DNA from: Aquibium carbonis
GTDB lineage: Bacteria > Pseudomonadota > Alphaproteobacteria > Rhizobiales > Rhizobiaceae
Direction of reading: 5' to 3'
Length of the DNA stretch: 64,000 nucleotides
Assembly (NCBI RefSeq): GCF_003970795.1
Contig: NZ_RWKW01000048.1
Location: 1 to 64,000, forward strand
Position 1 is the first letter of the stretch; each line of letters opens with the position of its first letter. The translations under genes and the position numbers were made by a program. This document shows positions 16,937-26,184 of the stretch, in pieces. Below the pieces are notes generated by a model that ran no database searches, was not told the origin of the DNA, and worked only from the letters and a program-made list of their open reading frames with translations.

Positions 16937-17490
16937 TGGGTCTCCTGCTGGTTCTCGTAGCGGAGTTGGCTGGGCAGCAGTTCCTCTCGACCGGCAAGAA
17001 CCAGCACCGAACGCAGCAGCATGGCAATCCCCTGCAAGGCGATGACCGCCGCGAAGACAAGGATGAAACTCTTGAGGACGAAGTAACCGGGCATTCCGCC
17101 TGGATTGGGCGATGCCTCGTGGATGCGCCAGGAGCGGGCCACGAAGTTCCAGCCGTAGGTGTAGACGATCCAGGCGAAGGGCAGGAGGAAGAGCAAGACT
17201 CCGATCAGATCGACCAGCGCCTTGCGGGGCACGGAGGCTGGCCGGTAGAAGATGTCGACCCGGACATGATCATTGCGCAGCAGTGCGAAGCCAGCCACGG
17301 CCGTGAACATGGCGCCGTTCAGCCAGACATAGAGATCCTGCATCCACAACTGCGTGGTGGAGAAAACATAGCGCTGAACCACGACGGAGAAGCAGACGAC
17401 CACGATCGCCAGAGCCAGCCATGAGAAGACGTTGCCCACGAGCCAGTTGAAGCCACTGATCGCGCGGACGATGCCGGCGATCACGCGCAC
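16933..17490 (-). CDS. TRAP transporter small permease subunit (DctQ family)
   Basis: 185 residues with four predicted membrane helices (roughly residues 20-45, 58-75, 92-112 and 140-160). It has the usual polar loop NDHVRVDIFYRPASVPRKA. DctQ scaffolds the DctM subunit. The start is GTG at 17490, with GGGAGAC 11 bases upstream. The gene order dctQ-dctM is normal, but the binding protein gene is placed convergently beyond dctM. Confidence 0.85.
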   Translation of the reverse strand: MRVIAGIVRAISGFNWLVGNVFSWLALAIVVVCFSVVVQRYVFSTTQLWMQDLYVWLNGAMFTAVAGFALLRNDHVRVDIFYRPASVPRKALVDLIGVLLFLLPFAWIVYTYGWNFVARSWRIHEASPNPGGMPGYFVLKSFILVFAAVIALQGIAMLLRSVLVLAGREELLPSQLRYENQQETH

Positions 17491-18035
17491 GATGACAGTC
17501 TCCCGCGGGCGCCCGCGCGCCGATCCGTCACGGCATGGTCCGTGGGAAGCCCCTTACGGTCCCGCAATGGCATTGCCGACCGATCCGACGATCGCATCAT
17601 CGAAACTCCATTCGCTCCCATGTCGCGTCTGCGCGCGACTTCGTCTCGGCCTGTTGCCGGAGACTGATTCCCTGGTCTCCGTGCGGACGCCCGCGCCTTC
17701 GAGGCGTGCACGGCCCCGATGACGCCAGAAGCCCATTAACAGCTTTGGCGTCAACCGAACAGGCCTCTTTCCCGGCCCCTCCGCCCTCCCGATCGGAGGC
17801 GCCCTCATCGCTCGAACCCGCCGGACGCCGGCTTTCGCGGGTCGCTTCTCGATAGGCCCGGCATTCGGCGGAGGCGATGGAAATCGAGTGGGCCCAGGCG
17901 CTCGTCGCCTGCTCTGGAGAGGCGCAGCGCTCTCAGCGAACCGAATTCGTTTGACGTGACGATCAAGCGCGGGAAGACTCGGCGACAAACCAAGACCCGT
18001 TCCGCCGTGCGGTGCGAGGATCCAGGGAAAGCTCG
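17491..18035. other. intergenic region without recognisable gene
   Basis: This 545-base gap separates the divergent dctQ and indolepyruvate oxidoreductase genes. Open frames across it on either strand give Arg/Pro-rich products that look like no protein. A nested GC-rich palindrome lies near 17815-17845 (CCCGCCGGACGCCGG then CTTTCGCGGG). It presumably contains the promoters of both neighbours, but I could not assign boxes. Confidence 0.5.
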
Positions 18036-21000
18036 ATGACGCTTCACGACGTATCGCTCGACGACAAGTTCGACCTCGCCAAGGACCGCATCTTCGTTTC
18101 CGGCGCACAGGCGATCGTCCGGATGCTCCTGATGCAGCGTGACCGCGATCGGCGGGCCGGTCTGAACACGGCCGGTTTCGTCACCGGCTATCGCGGCTCC
18201 CCGCTCGGCGGGCTCGACCAGCAGCTTTGGAAAGCCAAGCGCCAGCTCGCTGGATCCGACATCGTTTTTCAGCCCGGCCTCAACGAGGAACTGGCAGCGA
18301 CGGCCTGCTGGGGGTCTCAGCAGACGGAACTGCTGGGCGAAGGCAAGTATGACGGCGTCTTTGCGCTCTGGTATGGCAAGGGTCCAGGCGTCGACCGGGC
18401 CGGCGATGTCTTCCGCCACGCCAATCTGGCCGGATCGTCCAGAAACGGCGGCGTGCTGGCGCTGATGGGCGACGACCATACGGCCGAATCATCGACAAAC
18501 GCGCACGCGACCGAGTTCCAGTTCGTCGACACGATGATCCCGATCCTGAACCCGGCCGGCGTTCAGGAGATCGTCGACTACGGTCTGCTCGGCTACGCCC
18601 TTTCGCGCTTTGCCGGCACATGGGCGGCCATGAAATGCGTGAAGGAGAACATCGAGTCCACCGCCTCGGTCGACGTCTCGCTGGACCGGTTCGACGTCGT
18701 CTTGCCCGAGATCGACCTGCCGCCGGGTGGGCTCAACATTCGGCACGAACTCGACCAGATGGGCCAGGAAGCGCGGCTGCACAATTTCAAGCGAGCCGCG
18801 GCCAGCGCCTTCATTCGCGCCAACGGTATCAACCGGATCGTCTATTCCGGCGGCGCGGATGCGAAGATTGGCATCATCACCATCGGCAAGAGCTACCTCG
18901 ACGTGCGCCAGGCACTCGAGGACATCGGCATCGACGAGGCGCGGGCCAACGGCATCGGCATCCGCCTGTTCAAGCTCGGCTGTCCCTGGCCGCTCGATTA
19001 CGATCATCTGCGCGAGTTCGCCCGCGGTCTCGAGATGATCATCGTCGTGGAAGAGAAGCGCTCGCTGATCGAGGCGCAGGTGCGCGAACAGCTCTACGGT
19101 ACGGGCATCCAGCCCATCGTTGTGGGGAAGCGCGACGAACGGGGCGACACGCTCTTTCAGCCGCAGGGCGCGCTCGATCCCAACGAAATTGCCATTGCGA
19201 TCGGCGAGCGGGTGCTGCGTGTCATCGGCCATGCCGACGACATCGCCAGCCGCGTCAGCCAGATCAAGCAGTTCCAGGCGATGCTGGCCGACACGAAGGA
19301 CGTCGGCGTGCGCACGCCCTATTTCTGTTCGGGCTGTCCGCACAATTCTTCGACCAAGGTGCCCGAAGGCTCGTTGGCGGGCGCAGGGATCGGCTGCCAT
19401 TTCATGGCTCTGTGGATGGATCGCAAGACGGTCGGCTTCACCGCCATGGGCGGCGAGGGCGCCCAATGGGTCGGCCAGGCACCATTCTCGAAGCGCGAAC
19501 ACCTGTTCCAGAACCTCGGCGACGGCACCTACAATCATTCGGGTTCGCTGGCGATTCGCTTCGCGGTCGCGTCAGGTGCAAACATCACCTACAAGATCCT
19601 GTACAACGACGCCGTGGCAATGACTGGCGGCCAGCCGCACGAAGGCGGCCTGTCGGCGCCGATGATTGCGGAGCAGGTGCGGGCCGAAGGCGTCGAGCGG
19701 ATCGCCATCGTCACCGACGAGCCGGACAAATACGCTGCCTTGCCGGTCCCGACTGGCGCCACGGTGCACCACCGCGACGACCTCGATGCCGTTCAACGCG
19801 AATTGCGCGACATCAAGGGCGTCTCCGTTTTGCTCTACGACCAGACCTGCGCGGCGGAGAAACGGCGGCGCCGCAAGCGTGGCACCTTCCCCGACCCCGA
19901 CAGGCGGGTGATCATCAATGAACTGGTCTGCGAAGGCTGCGGCGATTGCGGTGTGCAGTCCAATTGTGTCTCGGTACAGCCGGTGGAAACGGAGTTCGGA
20001 CGCAAGCGGCGTATCGACCAGTCGAGTTGCAACAAGGACTTTTCCTGCCTGAAAGGCTTCTGTCCATCCTTCGTGACCGTGCATGGAGGCAAGATCCGCA
20101 AGGCTGCAGGTGCGGCGGGCGATGCTGATCCGCTCGAAGGCGTTCCGGAGCCGAGGGTCGCGGACGCCGCGAGGGGGTGGGCGGCGATCATCGACGGCAT
20201 CGGTGGAACGGGTGTCGTGACGATCGGCGCGGTGCTCGGCATGGCCGCGCACCTGGAAGGCAAGGGCTGCGGGCTGATCGACATGGCAGGGCTCGCGCAG
20301 AAGGGCGGGGCGGTCTACAGCCACGTCCGCGTGGCTGCGACGCCCGAGGACATCCACGCCATTCGTGTGTCGGCTGGCAAGGCCGACCTGGTGCTCGGCT
20401 GCGATCTCGTCGTCTCCGGCTCGAAGAAGGTTCTCGGCGCGGTCCGCGAGAACCACACGATCTTCGTCACCAACACGGCCGAGGTGATGCCGGGCGATTT
20501 CGCTCGTTCGGCCGATTTTTCGTTGCCGACGGAGCGTCTACGCAAGGCGATCCGTTCGGCCGCCGGTGAGCGAAACGCACATTTCTTTGACGCCACCCGG
20601 ACGGCTTCCGCGCTGTTCGGTAATTCCCTTGGCGCGAACATGTTCATGCTCGGCTTCGCCTGCCAGTTGGGTGGGCTGCCGGTATCGGCCCAGGCAATCG
20701 AAAAGGCCATCGAGCTCAACGGCCAGGCGGTGGCGATGAATGTCGCCGCATTTCGCTGGGGGCGCCGCGCCGCGCATGATCCCGCATTCGTGCGCGGCCG
20801 TGTTGCTGTGGCGACCTCTGGTGAAGGTGATCGTGCGCTGGCTTCGTCGCTGGACGAGATCGTGGCCGTTCGCTCGGTCTTTCTGGGCAACTACCAGAAC
20901 CGTGCCTATGCCCAGCGGTACGAGCGCCAAATTGCTGCCGTGCGCGCGGCGGAGGAGAAGGCTGTTCCTGGTTCGACCGCGCTGGCCGAGGCTGTGGCTC

Positions 21001-21503
21001 GCAATCTCTTCAAGGCGATGGCCATAAAGGACGAATACGAAGTCGCCCGGCTCTACACCGACGGCTCGTTCGCCAGACAGGTGGCGGCGCAGTTCGAGAG
21101 TGTCGAACGGTTGGAGTTTCACCTTGCTCCCCCGATCCTCGGCCGCACCGGTACTGACGGCAAGCCGGCGAAATCATCCTTTGGCCCCTGGATGATGACC
21201 GGGTTCCGTCTCCTCGCATGTCTGAAAGGCCTGCGTGGGACGGCTCTCGATGTCTTTGGCAGGACCGAAGAGCGACGCATGGAGCGGCGTCTTCTCGCCG
21301 AATACGAACGAGACGTCGCCATGGTCATCGATGGATTGACGCCGGCGCGCCTGGAGGCGGCTTGTGCGCTCGCCTCCATCCCGTCGCTGGTCCGCGGTTT
21401 CGGCCACGTGAAGGCCGCGAATGCCGAAAAAGCGTCAATCGAGCGAAAGCGCATGATGGAGCGATTCGAGCAGGCGACCGACGTGCGCCAGGCCGCTGAG
21501 TGA
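18036..21503 (+). CDS. indolepyruvate:ferredoxin oxidoreductase, fused alpha/beta form
   Basis: 1155 residues, the usual length of the fused proteobacterial enzyme. It should convert aryl-2-oxoacids (indolepyruvate, phenylpyruvate) or branched 2-oxoacids to acyl-CoA, passing electrons to ferredoxin. The N-terminal pyrimidine-binding region is seen in GFVTGYRGSPLGGLDQ. The thiamine diphosphate region contains MGGEGAQWVGQAPF and GDGTYNHSGSLAIR. Cysteines near residue 630 (CEGCGDCG...C...C..CLKGFC) bind iron-sulfur clusters. The beta-type domain begins near residue 715 (IDGIGGTGVVTIGAVL). ATG 18036 is preferred to 18012 because MTLHDVSLDDKFDL matches the family start. The enzyme could feed acyl-CoA to the same pathways served by the ligases nearby. 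Confidence 0.9.
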   Translation: MTLHDVSLDDKFDLAKDRIFVSGAQAIVRMLLMQRDRDRRAGLNTAGFVTGYRGSPLGGLDQQLWKAKRQLAGSDIVFQPGLNEELAATACWGSQQTELLGEGKYDGVFALWYGKGPGVDRAGDVFRHANLAGSSRNGGVLALMGDDHTAESSTNAHATEFQFVDTMIPILNPAGVQEIVDYGLLGYALSRFAGTWAAMKCVKENIESTASVDVSLDRFDVVLPEIDLPPGGLNIRHELDQMGQEARLHNFKRAAASAFIRANGINRIVYSGGADAKIGIITIGKSYLDVRQALEDIGIDEARANGIGIRLFKLGCPWPLDYDHLREFARGLEMIIVVEEKRSLIEAQVREQLYGTGIQPIVVGKRDERGDTLFQPQGALDPNEIAIAIGERVLRVIGHADDIASRVSQIKQFQAMLADTKDVGVRTPYFCSGCPHNSSTKVPEGSLAGAGIGCHFMALWMDRKTVGFTAMGGEGAQWVGQAPFSKREHLFQNLGDGTYNHSGSLAIRFAVASGANITYKILYNDAVAMTGGQPHEGGLSAPMIAEQVRAEGVERIAIVTDEPDKYAALPVPTGATVHHRDDLDAVQRELRDIKGVSVLLYDQTCAAEKRRRRKRGTFPDPDRRVIINELVCEGCGDCGVQSNCVSVQPVETEFGRKRRIDQSSCNKDFSCLKGFCPSFVTVHGGKIRKAAGAAGDADPLEGVPEPRVADAARGWAAIIDGIGGTGVVTIGAVLGMAAHLEGKGCGLIDMAGLAQKGGAVYSHVRVAATPEDIHAIRVSAGKADLVLGCDLVVSGSKKVLGAVRENHTIFVTNTAEVMPGDFARSADFSLPTERLRKAIRSAAGERNAHFFDATRTASALFGNSLGANMFMLGFACQLGGLPVSAQAIEKAIELNGQAVAMNVAAFRWGRRAAHDPAFVRGRVAVATSGEGDRALASSLDEIVAVRSVFLGNYQNRAYAQRYERQIAAVRAAEEKAVPGSTALAEAVARNLFKAMAIKDEYEVARLYTDGSFARQVAAQFESVERLEFHLAPPILGRTGTDGKPAKSSFGPWMMTGFRLLACLKGLRGTALDVFGRTEERRMERRLLAEYERDVAMVIDGLTPARLEAACALASIPSLVRGFGHVKAANAEKASIERKRMMERFEQATDVRQAAE

Positions 21504-21625
21504 CCTGTGCCAGGCAGATCGCTCCGCTGGGCCTTCTGGCCCGGCGCTGGGCATTGGAAAGCGGCACGTCATCTGGGCCGCGCCTCCTCCAATCGAAGCC
21601 TATCCGCGTCTAAACGTTTGTTAAT

Positions 21626-23974
21626 GTGAATGTGCGACACGTCTCGCATACCAATCGGTTGCCCGCAGTGAAGCACAGCAAGGACACCACTCCCGAGGAC
21701 GTCTATGTAGGGTTCGTCAGGTCGCTCTTCCTCGACCCCGGGATCCTGCTGATCGGTGCTTGCCTTCATGGCATCATGGGCTTGATGGTATACCTGCGCG
21801 GCAACGAGCCGATCTATCTCGTGCTCACCGTCTTGATGATGTTCGCCGGCCTCTACCGCTATGTCGCCATGCGGAAGGTCCAGCCCTCCACCATCACCGA
21901 CATCACCACCGCCGTCGCGCGCGAGCGCTACTACATCATCGCGGGAGCGGTTCAGGGCGCCGTCATTGGCCTCTTCTCCTTCTGCGCGGTGTATCTGTAT
22001 TCGGACGAGTTCAGCGAACTGGCGGCTGTCTCCGTCGCCATGGGTGGTGCGATCACCATCGCCGGTCGCAATTACGGCTCGAAGAAAATGGTGGCGATCC
22101 TGTCGTTGACGACGATCGGGCCGATCGCGATCGCGCTGATCCTCAAAGGCGATCTCTACAACATCGTTCTGGGCCTGTTCATCGTCCCGTTCATGATCAT
22201 CATCATGAAGCTGGCGGCGCTCGTGCGCGAAGTGCTGTTCACCGCCATCAGCGAACAGAAGAAGGCGACGAAGCTGGCGCAACGCTTCGATCGGGCCTTG
22301 AACACCATGACCCACGGTCTGGTGATGCTCGGCCCCGACAGCCGCGTGATCGTTGCGAATGCTGAAGCTGCCGAATTGACAGGCGTGGCCAGGGCCGAGC
22401 GCTTGATCGGGCGCACGCTGAAGGCTCTGCTGCTTCGTGGCGCGGCGGGCGGGCTCATCAGCCGGCGCGATTGCGGCTTCATCGAAGCCCAGTTGTCGCG
22501 CGCGCTTCGGGAGGGCTGTGACCGCAAGCTCCTCGTCAGCCTGACCAATGGGCGCTACCTTGAATTCTCCGCCCGCGAAGGGCGGGACGAACTGAGCGTC
22601 ATTACCTTCGAGGATGTCACGTCGCGCGTTCAGGCGGAGGAAAAGATCCGCACCATGGCGCGCTACGACAGCCTGACCGGCCTGCCGAACCGCGCCTACT
22701 TCCACGAGATCGTCGCCGAATGCATGTCCACGGGCGACCGGGAGCGGCTCTGCGCGCTGGCGATCTTCGACCTCGACGACTTCAAGAGCATCAACGACAC
22801 GCTCGGCCATCCGGTCGGGGACGGGCTCATCTACGCCATCGCCGAGAAGCTGGCGTTCTTCACCGATGACGACATAAAGATCAGCCGTTTCGGCGGCGAC
22901 GAATTCGTCATCTACTTCGACAGGGTCGAGGACGAAAACCACCTGGGGATGCTTCTGGACGGCATCTTCGAGGGACTGCAGGAAGAGGTCGACGTCGCCG
23001 GCCATGCCTTGCGCGCGCAGTTCAGCGCGGGTGCGGTGCTGCTTCCCGTCAGCTATGACGACGCAGAAGGCATGATCGTCAAGGCCGACCTCGCGCTCTA
23101 CGAGGCCAAGGAAAAGGGCAAGAACAGCTGGCGCCTGTTCGAGTCGACCATGGACGCGGCCTTCCGCCAGAAGCAGATGCTCAAGGCCGATCTGCGCAAT
23201 GCCGTGCAGGCGGGATCCTTGCGAGTCGTGTTCCAGCCGATCGTCGACATCAATTCCATGGCAGTGGTGACCTGCGAGGCGCTTTGCCGATGGGACCATC
23301 CGGACCTCGGCCCCGTCTCGCCAGGGGTGTTCATACCGCTGGCCGAGGAGATGGGGATCATCTCCGACATCAGCATCCAGGTGCTGCGGGCCGCCTGCGA
23401 AGAATGCTCCAGATGGCCTGCGCCGATCGGTGTCTCGGTCAACCTGTCGGCGCGGGACTTCAGGTGTGCCACGATCGTCGATCACGTCCGCGATGCGCTG
23501 ACCCATTCCGGCCTGTCGCCGCACCGTCTGGAGGTCGAAGTGACCGAGACGGCGATCCTCGACGACAAGCTCTCGACGCGGATCTATCTGGAAGAGATCC
23601 GTCGGCTCGGCGTCAAGATCGCGCTCGACGACTTCGGTACGGGCTATTCGAGCCTGAGCTACCTGCACACCCTACCGCTCGACAAGATCAAGATCGATCG
23701 CTCCTTCCTGCAGGACATCACGTCGGACGAAAGATCGCTGGAACTCTTGTGCGGTATCGTCTCGCTTTCGAGAAAGCTCGGTCTGACGATCACCATCGAA
23801 GGCGTGGAGACCTTCGAGCAGCTCAAGCTTCTGTCGGCTCGGGTCAAGCCCGACCTCCTGCAAGGGTTCCTCTTCGGTGCCGCCCTCAGCGCTTCCGGCA
23901 TCGAGGCGCTTTCGAAAACCTCGCTGCCCTTCGGCGAGGATATCTCGAAGCTGAAATTCTTCGCCGGCCGCTGA
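21626..23974 (+). CDS. membrane-bound GGDEF-EAL protein with PAS domain (c-di-GMP turnover)
   Basis: 782 residues. About six membrane helices span residues 35-200, a PAS-like domain lies at about 215-330, GGDEF at about 345-505 (motif GGDEF at 423) and EAL at about 530-770 (motif EAL at 550). The EAL metal ligands look intact: NLSARDF, EVTETAI, DDFGTGYSSL, KIDRSF, EGVETFEQ and QGFLFG. The diguanylate cyclase motif is also intact, but the RxxD inhibitory site is absent (Asp and Ile at the two key positions). Both synthesis and hydrolysis of c-di-GMP are therefore possible. The start is GTG 21626 or GTG 21668; neither has a good ribosome binding site. Confidence 0.85.
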   Translation: MNVRHVSHTNRLPAVKHSKDTTPEDVYVGFVRSLFLDPGILLIGACLHGIMGLMVYLRGNEPIYLVLTVLMMFAGLYRYVAMRKVQPSTITDITTAVARERYYIIAGAVQGAVIGLFSFCAVYLYSDEFSELAAVSVAMGGAITIAGRNYGSKKMVAILSLTTIGPIAIALILKGDLYNIVLGLFIVPFMIIIMKLAALVREVLFTAISEQKKATKLAQRFDRALNTMTHGLVMLGPDSRVIVANAEAAELTGVARAERLIGRTLKALLLRGAAGGLISRRDCGFIEAQLSRALREGCDRKLLVSLTNGRYLEFSAREGRDELSVITFEDVTSRVQAEEKIRTMARYDSLTGLPNRAYFHEIVAECMSTGDRERLCALAIFDLDDFKSINDTLGHPVGDGLIYAIAEKLAFFTDDDIKISRFGGDEFVIYFDRVEDENHLGMLLDGIFEGLQEEVDVAGHALRAQFSAGAVLLPVSYDDAEGMIVKADLALYEAKEKGKNSWRLFESTMDAAFRQKQMLKADLRNAVQAGSLRVVFQPIVDINSMAVVTCEALCRWDHPDLGPVSPGVFIPLAEEMGIISDISIQVLRAACEECSRWPAPIGVSVNLSARDFRCATIVDHVRDALTHSGLSPHRLEVEVTETAILDDKLSTRIYLEEIRRLGVKIALDDFGTGYSSLSYLHTLPLDKIKIDRSFLQDITSDERSLELLCGIVSLSRKLGLTITIEGVETFEQLKLLSARVKPDLLQGFLFGAALSASGIEALSKTSLPFGEDISKLKFFAGR

Positions 23975-24324
23975 GACACCTCATCCGAAGGATCGTCCCG
24001 ACGGTCCCGCAAGACGCAGCGCGCTCGCCTGTCGGGAAAACTCGGCGCGGTTGGAGCGCCATCCGCCGAGACACCCGCTCGCGACAAGGCGTCGCAACCC
24101 ACGATCGTCTCATGGTTGAATGTGGCGACCCTTCCGCAGGGGCTCGTCCGGAAGCCTGGCTCCATCCCCTGCCGATAACCGTTCGAAAGGGGGATCTGGC
24201 GACCTTTCGTGCAACGCCGGGACGTTAACGTTAACGGAAGGTAAACGAAGTCCGCGCAAATTTCGGCTTTACTGAACGCAACCTTAAGGTACGGTTCCTT
24301 CAGGCGGATGTGCGTGCGGGGACG
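23975..24324. other. intergenic region with a 14-bp palindrome CGTTAACGTTAACG
   Basis: This 350-base gap precedes the FeeM-like gene. No gene is seen. At 24223-24236 lies the perfect palindrome CGTTAACGTTAACG, followed by GGAAGGTAAACG. This AT-containing stretch stands out and is a candidate operator or promoter part for the acyltransferase gene, about 90 bases before its start. Confidence 0.4.
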
Positions 24325-25110
24325 ATGATCGAGATGAACGTGTCGGTGAACAGGAGTACCCTCCGGCGTGCCCCGTCAACAGGAGCCGCCTCTGGCGGAT
24401 CGGCGTTTGCGGACAACGTCGCGGCGCTGCTCGAGCGGGTCGAGTACAGACGATGCGAGAAGGGCGAGGATCTCGAAGCGATCTACCGGCTTCGATACAA
24501 GGCGTATCGCAACCATGGAACGGTGCCTCCGACAGCGGAACGTGTCACCACCGATCGGTTCGATGACGCGCCCAATTGCTACATGTTCGGCGTATGGATC
24601 GACAATGAACTGGTCAGCACCGTTCGCCTCCACCATCTGACTGCCGAACAGCCCTATTCTTCGGTGATGGACATCTTCGGCGACTTGATCTCGCCCCGGC
24701 TGGAGCGTGGCGAGACCTTCATCAATCCAACCATGTTCGCCGCCGATCCCTACTATGCGACGATCTATCGTGCTTTGCCGTATGTGACGCTGCGGCTGGC
24801 GGTCGTCGCCAACAGCTATTTCGACACCACGAGTTGCATCTGCGTCATCCGCGACGATCACACCGCATTCTACAAGCGTGTGTTCGGCTCCGTGCAGGTT
24901 GGCGAGCCTCGACCGCACCCGTCATTCTCGGTCAACGTGATGCTGTACGACTCGCCCTGCGCCATCAACATGCAGCCGACGCTTGAGCGGTTTCCCTTTT
25001 TTCGCTCGACGGCGCTGGAACGGCGACTGCTGTTCGGGCAATCGGCGAAAGGCGAGGTTGGATCGCTGACCATCCTGCCGACAGCTCGCTACATGAAGAC
25101 CGCTGCCTGA
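24325..25110 (+). CDS. FeeM-like N-acyl amino acid synthase (GNAT-fold acyltransferase)
   Basis: 261 residues. The core (about residues 40-215) resembles the FeeM N-acyl amino acid synthase domain, which shares its fold with acyl-homoserine lactone synthases. Supporting segments are YRLRYKAYRNHGTVPP near the N-terminus, CYMFGVWIDNELVSTVRLHHL, ETFINPTMFAADPYY and DDHTAFYKRVFGSVQVG. FeeM joins an acyl-ACP fatty acid to an amino acid such as tyrosine. The product here is unknown and could be a signal or membrane lipid. ATG 24325 follows GGGGA; ATG 24334 and GTG 24310 are alternatives. Neighbours are a c-di-GMP protein and a Crp-type regulator, so a sensing role is plausible but inferred. Confidence 0.7.
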   Translation: MIEMNVSVNRSTLRRAPSTGAASGGSAFADNVAALLERVEYRRCEKGEDLEAIYRLRYKAYRNHGTVPPTAERVTTDRFDDAPNCYMFGVWIDNELVSTVRLHHLTAEQPYSSVMDIFGDLISPRLERGETFINPTMFAADPYYATIYRALPYVTLRLAVVANSYFDTTSCICVIRDDHTAFYKRVFGSVQVGEPRPHPSFSVNVMLYDSPCAINMQPTLERFPFFRSTALERRLLFGQSAKGEVGSLTILPTARYMKTAA

Positions 25111-25212
25111 GCGCGTGCGCCTGACAGGGTGATCCGTCGCTTGTATGGGACCACCCGAGAGGCCTAAGCTTCGTTCGTGAGCCGCCTCTGGGAGTGGCGT
25201 CGTCGACGAGGC

Positions 25213-25890
25213 ATGATGAACCCACGCGAAGACATCGTACGCGCTGCGATATGGGCCGGCGAACTCGGCGAGGACGAGATCGAGCGAGCTGCGCGCGGCC
25301 TGACAGAGCGCAGTTTCGCCAAGGGCGCCTACGTCTGTCATCGCGGCGATCGCCTGGACTACTGGACCGGGGTCCTGGACGGGTTGGTGAAGGTCTCGGC
25401 GATCTCGCGCGGCGGCAAGCCGATGACCTTTGCCGGGGTAGCCAAGGGCAGCTGGTTTGGCGAGGGGTCCGTGCTCAAGGGCGAACCGCGCCAGTACGAC
25501 GTCGTTGCCATTCGCGACACCCGCCTCGCTTTGCTCAACAGAGGCACGTTCGACTGGCTCTACGAGAACAGCAAGGGCTTCAACCGCTTTCTGGTTCGCC
25601 AGCTCAATGAGCGCGTCGGGCAGTTCATCGCGACCATAGAGCATGATCGCATCCTCAGCCCTCGCGCCCGCGTAGCGCGTCACCTCTCGTGGTTTTTCAA
25701 TCCGGTTCTCTATCCGCAGGTTCGCACCGAGATATCGATTTCGCAGGAAGAACTGGGATTGCTCGCCGGCGTTTCCCGGGCTGTCGCCAACCGCTCGCTT
25801 CAGGATCTTGCGGACGAGAAGCTGATCATCGTCGAGCACGGGAAGATTCGTGTCATCGATCTGGAAACGTTGAAGCGCTACGAGTCGTGA
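25213..25890 (+). CDS. Crp/Fnr family transcriptional regulator
   Basis: 225 residues. An N-terminal cyclic-nucleotide-binding-type beta barrel (residues about 15-125, YVCHRGDRLDYWTGVLDGLVKV and GSWFGEGSVLKGEP) is followed by a C-terminal winged helix (SISQEELGLLAGVSRAVANR). No N-terminal cysteine cluster is present, so it is not an oxygen-sensing Fnr; the ligand is unknown. ATG 25213 is chosen; GTG 25177 would add a basic stretch. The acyl-CoA ligase and ABC importer operon begins 294 bases downstream on the same strand and is a likely target. Confidence 0.85.
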   Translation: MMNPREDIVRAAIWAGELGEDEIERAARGLTERSFAKGAYVCHRGDRLDYWTGVLDGLVKVSAISRGGKPMTFAGVAKGSWFGEGSVLKGEPRQYDVVAIRDTRLALLNRGTFDWLYENSKGFNRFLVRQLNERVGQFIATIEHDRILSPRARVARHLSWFFNPVLYPQVRTEISISQEELGLLAGVSRAVANRSLQDLADEKLIIVEHGKIRVIDLETLKRYES

Positions 25891-26184
25891 GCGCACGGCA
25901 AGCCGAAGCGCGCTGATACGGGCAGACGACAGAAATTTCCTGGGTTCGCGCAGATCGATAGTGCGCACCATTAGCAAAGCAAAGGCACTCTCGTCTGTCA
26001 ATCGCGAAGTTGCTTCGGCAGGGCCCGCATGGGAGCGTCGTTTTCGAGGAAGCCAGCGACGCACGACCACACGAGGGCACCGGGCAATGGTTGCGCAGCC
26101 AACTTGCGAACGAGGTCACGTCGCGTCATAAACATTGGACCAACCGCCGGAAAACAAGGTGGGGTCCCGGGAGGAACGGTGGAG
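25891..26184. other. upstream region of the first ligase/importer operon, no gene seen
   Basis: About 290 bases without a supported gene. The reading frame of the ligase extends back into it (from 26029), but the residues are not those of the family. The region should hold the operon promoter; I could not define one with confidence. Confidence 0.4.

Noticed and set aside
17554-18108. Minus-strand frame in the gap before the indolepyruvate oxidoreductase
   Set aside because: Arg/Pro-rich, overlaps the true start region and shows no family features.
25998-26184. Possible short minus-strand gene (MTRRDLVRKLAAQPLPG...) in the upstream region of the first ligase operon
   Set aside because: No ribosome binding site or recognisable domain. 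The open frame continues through the ligase gene as a shadow.
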